Shown: piece by piece, positions 61,768 to 64,000 of the stretch
Position numbering within the stretch: the stretch's first letter is position 1
Layout of the letters: every line of letters begins with the position of its first letter
Assembly: GCF_008806975.1 (NCBI RefSeq)
Contig: NZ_CP031728.1
Span: forward strand, 4,629,501-4,693,500
Length of the DNA stretch: 64,000 nucleotides
Reading direction: 5' to 3'
Origin: Cellvibrio sp. KY-GH-1
Lineage (GTDB): Bacteria; Pseudomonadota; Gammaproteobacteria; Pseudomonadales; Cellvibrionaceae
The notes under the pieces: model-generated
What the model saw: the letters and a program-made list of their open reading frames with translations, nothing else
Told to the model about the DNA's origin: nothing
Databases searched by the model: none
Position numbers and translations under genes: made by a program

Positions 61768-62510
61768 TGTGCATGGATGAAATAATCGGGCTAAAAAAAT
61801 CCCCGCCGCCCGCTGAGTTTGGGTTTGAGTTTTCCATCGCTCGCTCCGCACGGCGACGCACGGTAAGTATTGAAGTGCGCGCTGCCAAAGTAGTTGTCCG
61901 CGCACCCCTCAACACGGCGAAATCCTTTTTAATGGCGTTCCTACAGCAAAAAGCCGCTTGGGTCAGGGCCAAAATTGCCGAGCAGCAAGTGACTATGGCG
62001 GCGCGGCCAGAGGCCGCAGTCTATGGGCAAGGCAGTGAGCTAGCGTTTATGAATGAGCGCTTGCGTTTGGTGATAGGGCGCGGTTCCCGGGCCGCGATTG
62101 CGCGCGTAGGGCAGGAGCTGCATCTGTTGTTGTCAGCGCGGGTGCGCATGAGTGAGCAGGAACAAATTCGCGCCTTGTTGGCGCGTTGGTACCAGCAGCA
62201 AGCGCTGCAAATCCTTACGCGCAAAACGGCCGATCTGTGCGCACGCGCGGGGCTCGTCTGTACGTCCGTAAAAGTGCGGGCAACTCGTTCAAAGTGGGGG
62301 CATTGCACGAGCAAAGGTGCAATCCAATATAACTGGCAGATACTGCTGGCCCCGGAAGCTATAGTCGATTATCTTGTCGCCCACGAAGTCAGCCACCTGC
62401 GCCACCAAAACCACAGTGCCGAGTTTTGGGCCTTGGTAGCTAACCTCTGCCCCTCGTGCAAGGCTGATCGCGTCTGGTTAAAAGCCAACGGCGCAAGGCT
62501 CTGTTTATAA
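61767..62510 (+). CDS. YgjP-like zinc metallopeptidase
   Basis: A 247-residue protein of the YgjP/DUF45 family. The N-terminal half contains RRTVSIEVRAAKVVVRAPL; the zinc motif is HEVSH in DYLVAHEVSHLRHQNHSAEFW, with the later Glu as third ligand. KWGHCTSKGAIQYNWQILLAP is the conserved family block. Start by TGATG overlap with ycbL, so translational coupling; ATG 61773 is an alternative. Function of the family is uncertain. Confidence 0.88.
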   Translation: MCMDEIIGLKKSPPPAEFGFEFSIARSARRRTVSIEVRAAKVVVRAPLNTAKSFLMAFLQQKAAWVRAKIAEQQVTMAARPEAAVYGQGSELAFMNERLRLVIGRGSRAAIARVGQELHLLLSARVRMSEQEQIRALLARWYQQQALQILTRKTADLCARAGLVCTSVKVRATRSKWGHCTSKGAIQYNWQILLAPEAIVDYLVAHEVSHLRHQNHSAEFWALVANLCPSCKADRVWLKANGARLCL

Positions 62511-62530
62511 ACCTCGAAAAGGCAATCCGC

Positions 62531-62914
62531 ATGAACGATACAGTGACTATTGAACCATTAGGTGATGATCCCGCCGAAAATCTCGACCGTTTTATTGTGG
62601 AGGCTATGGAATTAGGCTGTGTATGGGGCTTGCAAGGGCCGGATGGTTGGGCGCTCAGCGCTTCTGAAGATCATGACGATGTGGACGTAATGCCTTTCTG
62701 GTCGCAAGAGTCCTTTGCGCGCGCCCATTGTGTGGATGATTGGGCCGGTTATCAGCCAGTACCGGTAGACCTTGAAGAGTTTTTGGAAGATTGGCTGCCT
62801 GGAATGCATGAGGATGTCTTGCTGGTGGGCATAAATTGGAACGAAGAGCTTGAAGGTGAAGAGATGGAACCGCTGGATTTACTCGAAGAGTTCGAAGCTG
62901 AGATGAGTGACTAG
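62531..62914 (+). CDS. DUF2750-like small acidic protein
   Basis: A 127-residue cytoplasmic protein, strongly acidic. ENLDRFIVEAMELGCVWGLQGPDGWAL and MPFWSQESFARAHC match the DUF2750 pattern. No known function. It lies 20 bases after the YgjP-like gene, probably in the same operon. Confidence 0.82.
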   Translation: MNDTVTIEPLGDDPAENLDRFIVEAMELGCVWGLQGPDGWALSASEDHDDVDVMPFWSQESFARAHCVDDWAGYQPVPVDLEEFLEDWLPGMHEDVLLVGINWNEELEGEEMEPLDLLEEFEAEMSD

Positions 62915-62927
62915 CGGCGTTTGCGCA

Positions 62928-62952
62928 GGCCTTTTAATTTAATAAAAGGCCT
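62928..62952. terminator. Bidirectional terminator overlapping a 3' coding end
   Basis: AGGCCTTTTA / TAAAAGGCCT (62928-62937, 62943-62952), six-base loop. The right arm includes the last codons and stop of the minus gene at 62939. Confidence 0.75.
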
Positions 62953-63313
62953 CTTTGGGTAGATCCTGATCGCTGTCGAGATCGCCAATTAAATGCATAT
63001 GCAGCAAGTCAATTTCAAAGGTTTTGCAATAGTCCTCAAGCTGTTTCAAGCTTTCAGTGCCGGGTGACAGGCTGTACCAATAACACGCATCATCGTCGCG
63101 CAATGCCAGCACAAACTCCAAAGAGCTGGGCACCATCTTGTGCGATAAATGGCTGAAAATTTTGCGCTGTAATTGCAAGACAGAAAAATTAAAATCTGCG
63201 CACAGGCGCATTAGCTGCGGGTAATGGGATTCGCGCCTATCCTGAAAGCGAATTTCGCGGCTGCCAAATAAATCATCCGGGTTAATGAGTTGTTTTTGCG
63301 GTGAGTTCAACAT
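62939..63313 (-). CDS. Unknown small cytoplasmic protein
   Basis: A 124-residue protein without signal or membrane helix. It has a mixed alpha/beta pattern (MRLCADFNFSVLQLQRKIFSHL; SSLEFVLALRDDDACYWYSL). I do not recognise a family. ATG 63313. It is convergent with the DUF2750-like gene and shares its terminator. Confidence 0.72.
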   Translation of the reverse strand: MLNSPQKQLINPDDLFGSREIRFQDRRESHYPQLMRLCADFNFSVLQLQRKIFSHLSHKMVPSSLEFVLALRDDDACYWYSLSPGTESLKQLEDYCKTFEIDLLHMHLIGDLDSDQDLPKEAFY

Positions 63314-63323
63314 ATTGAGTCAG

Positions 63324-63425
63324 TCAGGGCTGTAACACTGAAGAGCTGACCATCACTGGTAAAAATATTGCAGTGGCAAATCCGGCGACTGCCCCGATAA
63401 TAAGGGTCGTAAACATCGATATCAT
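63324..63425 (-). CDS. Possible 33-residue membrane peptide
   Basis: A short open frame, MISMFTTLIIGAVAGFATAI followed by FLPVMVSSSVLQP, one hydrophobic helix. It ends 10 bases before the minus gene at 63313, so it could be the first gene of that operon. There is no convincing ribosome site. It may be an operon leader, a real small membrane protein, or chance. Confidence 0.3.
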   Translation of the reverse strand: MISMFTTLIIGAVAGFATAIFLPVMVSSSVLQP

Positions 63426-63583
63426 TATTCTATGGCGTTTATCTGACCAACCAAAAGATGAATAGCCAGTTAAAAGCCTGTGGATTAGATCACAGAGTTG
63501 TTAGGCGGCGGGAGCAGCCAGATCACAGTTTTCATTTTTCCCGAGCGCGCAGTGTGCGTTTATAGATCAGGATACCGACAGAA

Positions 63584-64000
63584 ATGGCTAAAATTTCCGC
63601 AAAAATAATATTTGGTTGCAATAAGTTTTTTTTAATAACCGTTTGTATGTTGCTGGCAAGTTGTGCCAGTTTGCAGCCAAAGCTTGAGCAGCCGGGCGTG
63701 AAAGTGGCCGGATTGCAGTTGTTGCCCACACAAGGGTTTAGTCAGCCCATCGAAGTTAGCTTATTAATCTCCAATCCCAATGATCGCGATTTATCCTTGC
63801 GTGGAATTTCCTATACCATCGGCATTGAGAATTTTGACTTGCTCAGCGGAGTGAGCAACGAATTGCCAGTACTGACTGCCTATAAGGAAACACCGGTAAA
63901 AGTCGTGGTGACCGCCAATGTGCTGCAGCTGGTGAAATTGCTGGAGCATTTTGGCCGCAATGGGATACGTGAAGAAGTGAATTACAATTTTGCAGCCAAG
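63584..64000 (+). CDS. LEA-type-2 family lipoprotein, 3' end cut off by window
   Basis: The first 139 residues of a lipoprotein. The signal ends in lipobox LLASC, followed by ASLQPKLEQPGVKVAGLQLLP. The segment IEVSLLISNPNDRDLSLRGISYTI is typical of LEA type 2 (water stress/hypersensitive response) domains. The frame is open to the window end. ATG 63584 has AGGAT about 12 bases before. A periplasmic, membrane-anchored stress protein is likely. Confidence 0.85.
   Translation, partial: MAKISAKIIFGCNKFFLITVCMLLASCASLQPKLEQPGVKVAGLQLLPTQGFSQPIEVSLLISNPNDRDLSLRGISYTIGIENFDLLSGVSNELPVLTAYKETPVKVVVTANVLQLVKLLEHFGRNGIREEVNYNFAAK

Noticed and set aside
1..64000. tRNA, rRNA, insertion sequences, prophage or attachment sites
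   Set aside because: None was found by reading the gene content and gaps; the low-GC stretch at 48-50 kb has no integrase, transposase or flanking repeats.

Overview
The window is a chromosomal stretch of a polysaccharide-degrading gammaproteobacterium, most likely Cellvibrio or a close relative in the Cellvibrionaceae. The evidence is serine-rich linkers (SSSSRSS, SSKSSSS) in secreted enzymes, a lytic polysaccharide monooxygenase with a CBM10-like tail, a pectate lyase, large TonB-dependent receptors of the Xanthomonas/Caulobacter type, and standard gammaproteobacterial housekeeping genes (fabA/fabB, ispB, tatABC, hisI/hisE, slyD, trxC, psd). I saw no rRNA, tRNA, insertion sequence, prophage or CRISPR array.

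Positions 1-18,100 form a starch/maltodextrin utilisation locus on the + strand: a TonB-dependent receptor (5' end outside the window), a flavin-dependent tryptophan-halogenase-like protein, a GH13 cyclomaltodextrinase/neopullulanase-like enzyme, a GH97 alpha-glucosidase, a GH13 lipoprotein amylase, a large pullulanase lipoprotein and a second TonB-dependent receptor. The pullulanase-receptor pair is preceded by two near-identical 16-bp LacI-type operators spaced 42 bp apart. The logic is surface debranching and cutting, TonB-dependent uptake, and periplasmic cleavage to glucose.

Positions 18,200-38,300 are mostly housekeeping: a choice-of-anchor-B surface protein overlapping a CYTH phosphatase; a minus-strand run of FAD oxidoreductase, aldo/keto reductase, hisI, hisE, tatA, tatB and tatC; a degenerate SDR; two tandem acyltransferase-3 proteins; fabA/fabB; ispB; a phosphopantetheinyl transferase; a carbohydrate-binding di-haem protein; slyD; and a NagX-like membrane protein. 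Positions 38,377-45,359 hold an RND efflux operon with a divergent TetR repressor and matching operators. trxC follows.

Positions 46,144-55,310 are the accessory part. A Crp-like regulator is divergent from a class III nucleotide cyclase fused to a FlgO/TolB-like domain and TPRs. Base composition drops sharply inside the cyclase gene, at the start of the TPR part, and stays low through two tandem paralogous secreted proteins of unknown function. Next come an unknown secreted protein, a membrane protein with HEAT-like repeats, a small membrane-anchored protein and a subtilisin-like protease. Three copies of a 13-bp palindrome, GTGAATANTTCAC, lie in the intergenic spaces of this block. This block is the best candidate for an undescribed system.

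Positions 55,474-64,000 hold a pectate lyase, psd, a small secreted protein, the AA10 oxidase, a membrane-anchored unknown, ycbL, a YgjP-like metallopeptidase, a DUF2750-like protein, small unknowns and the start of a LEA-type-2 lipoprotein. A palindromic intergenic repeat occurs twice, at 8,004 and 46,052. Its two copies differ in the inner stem but both remain self-complementary.
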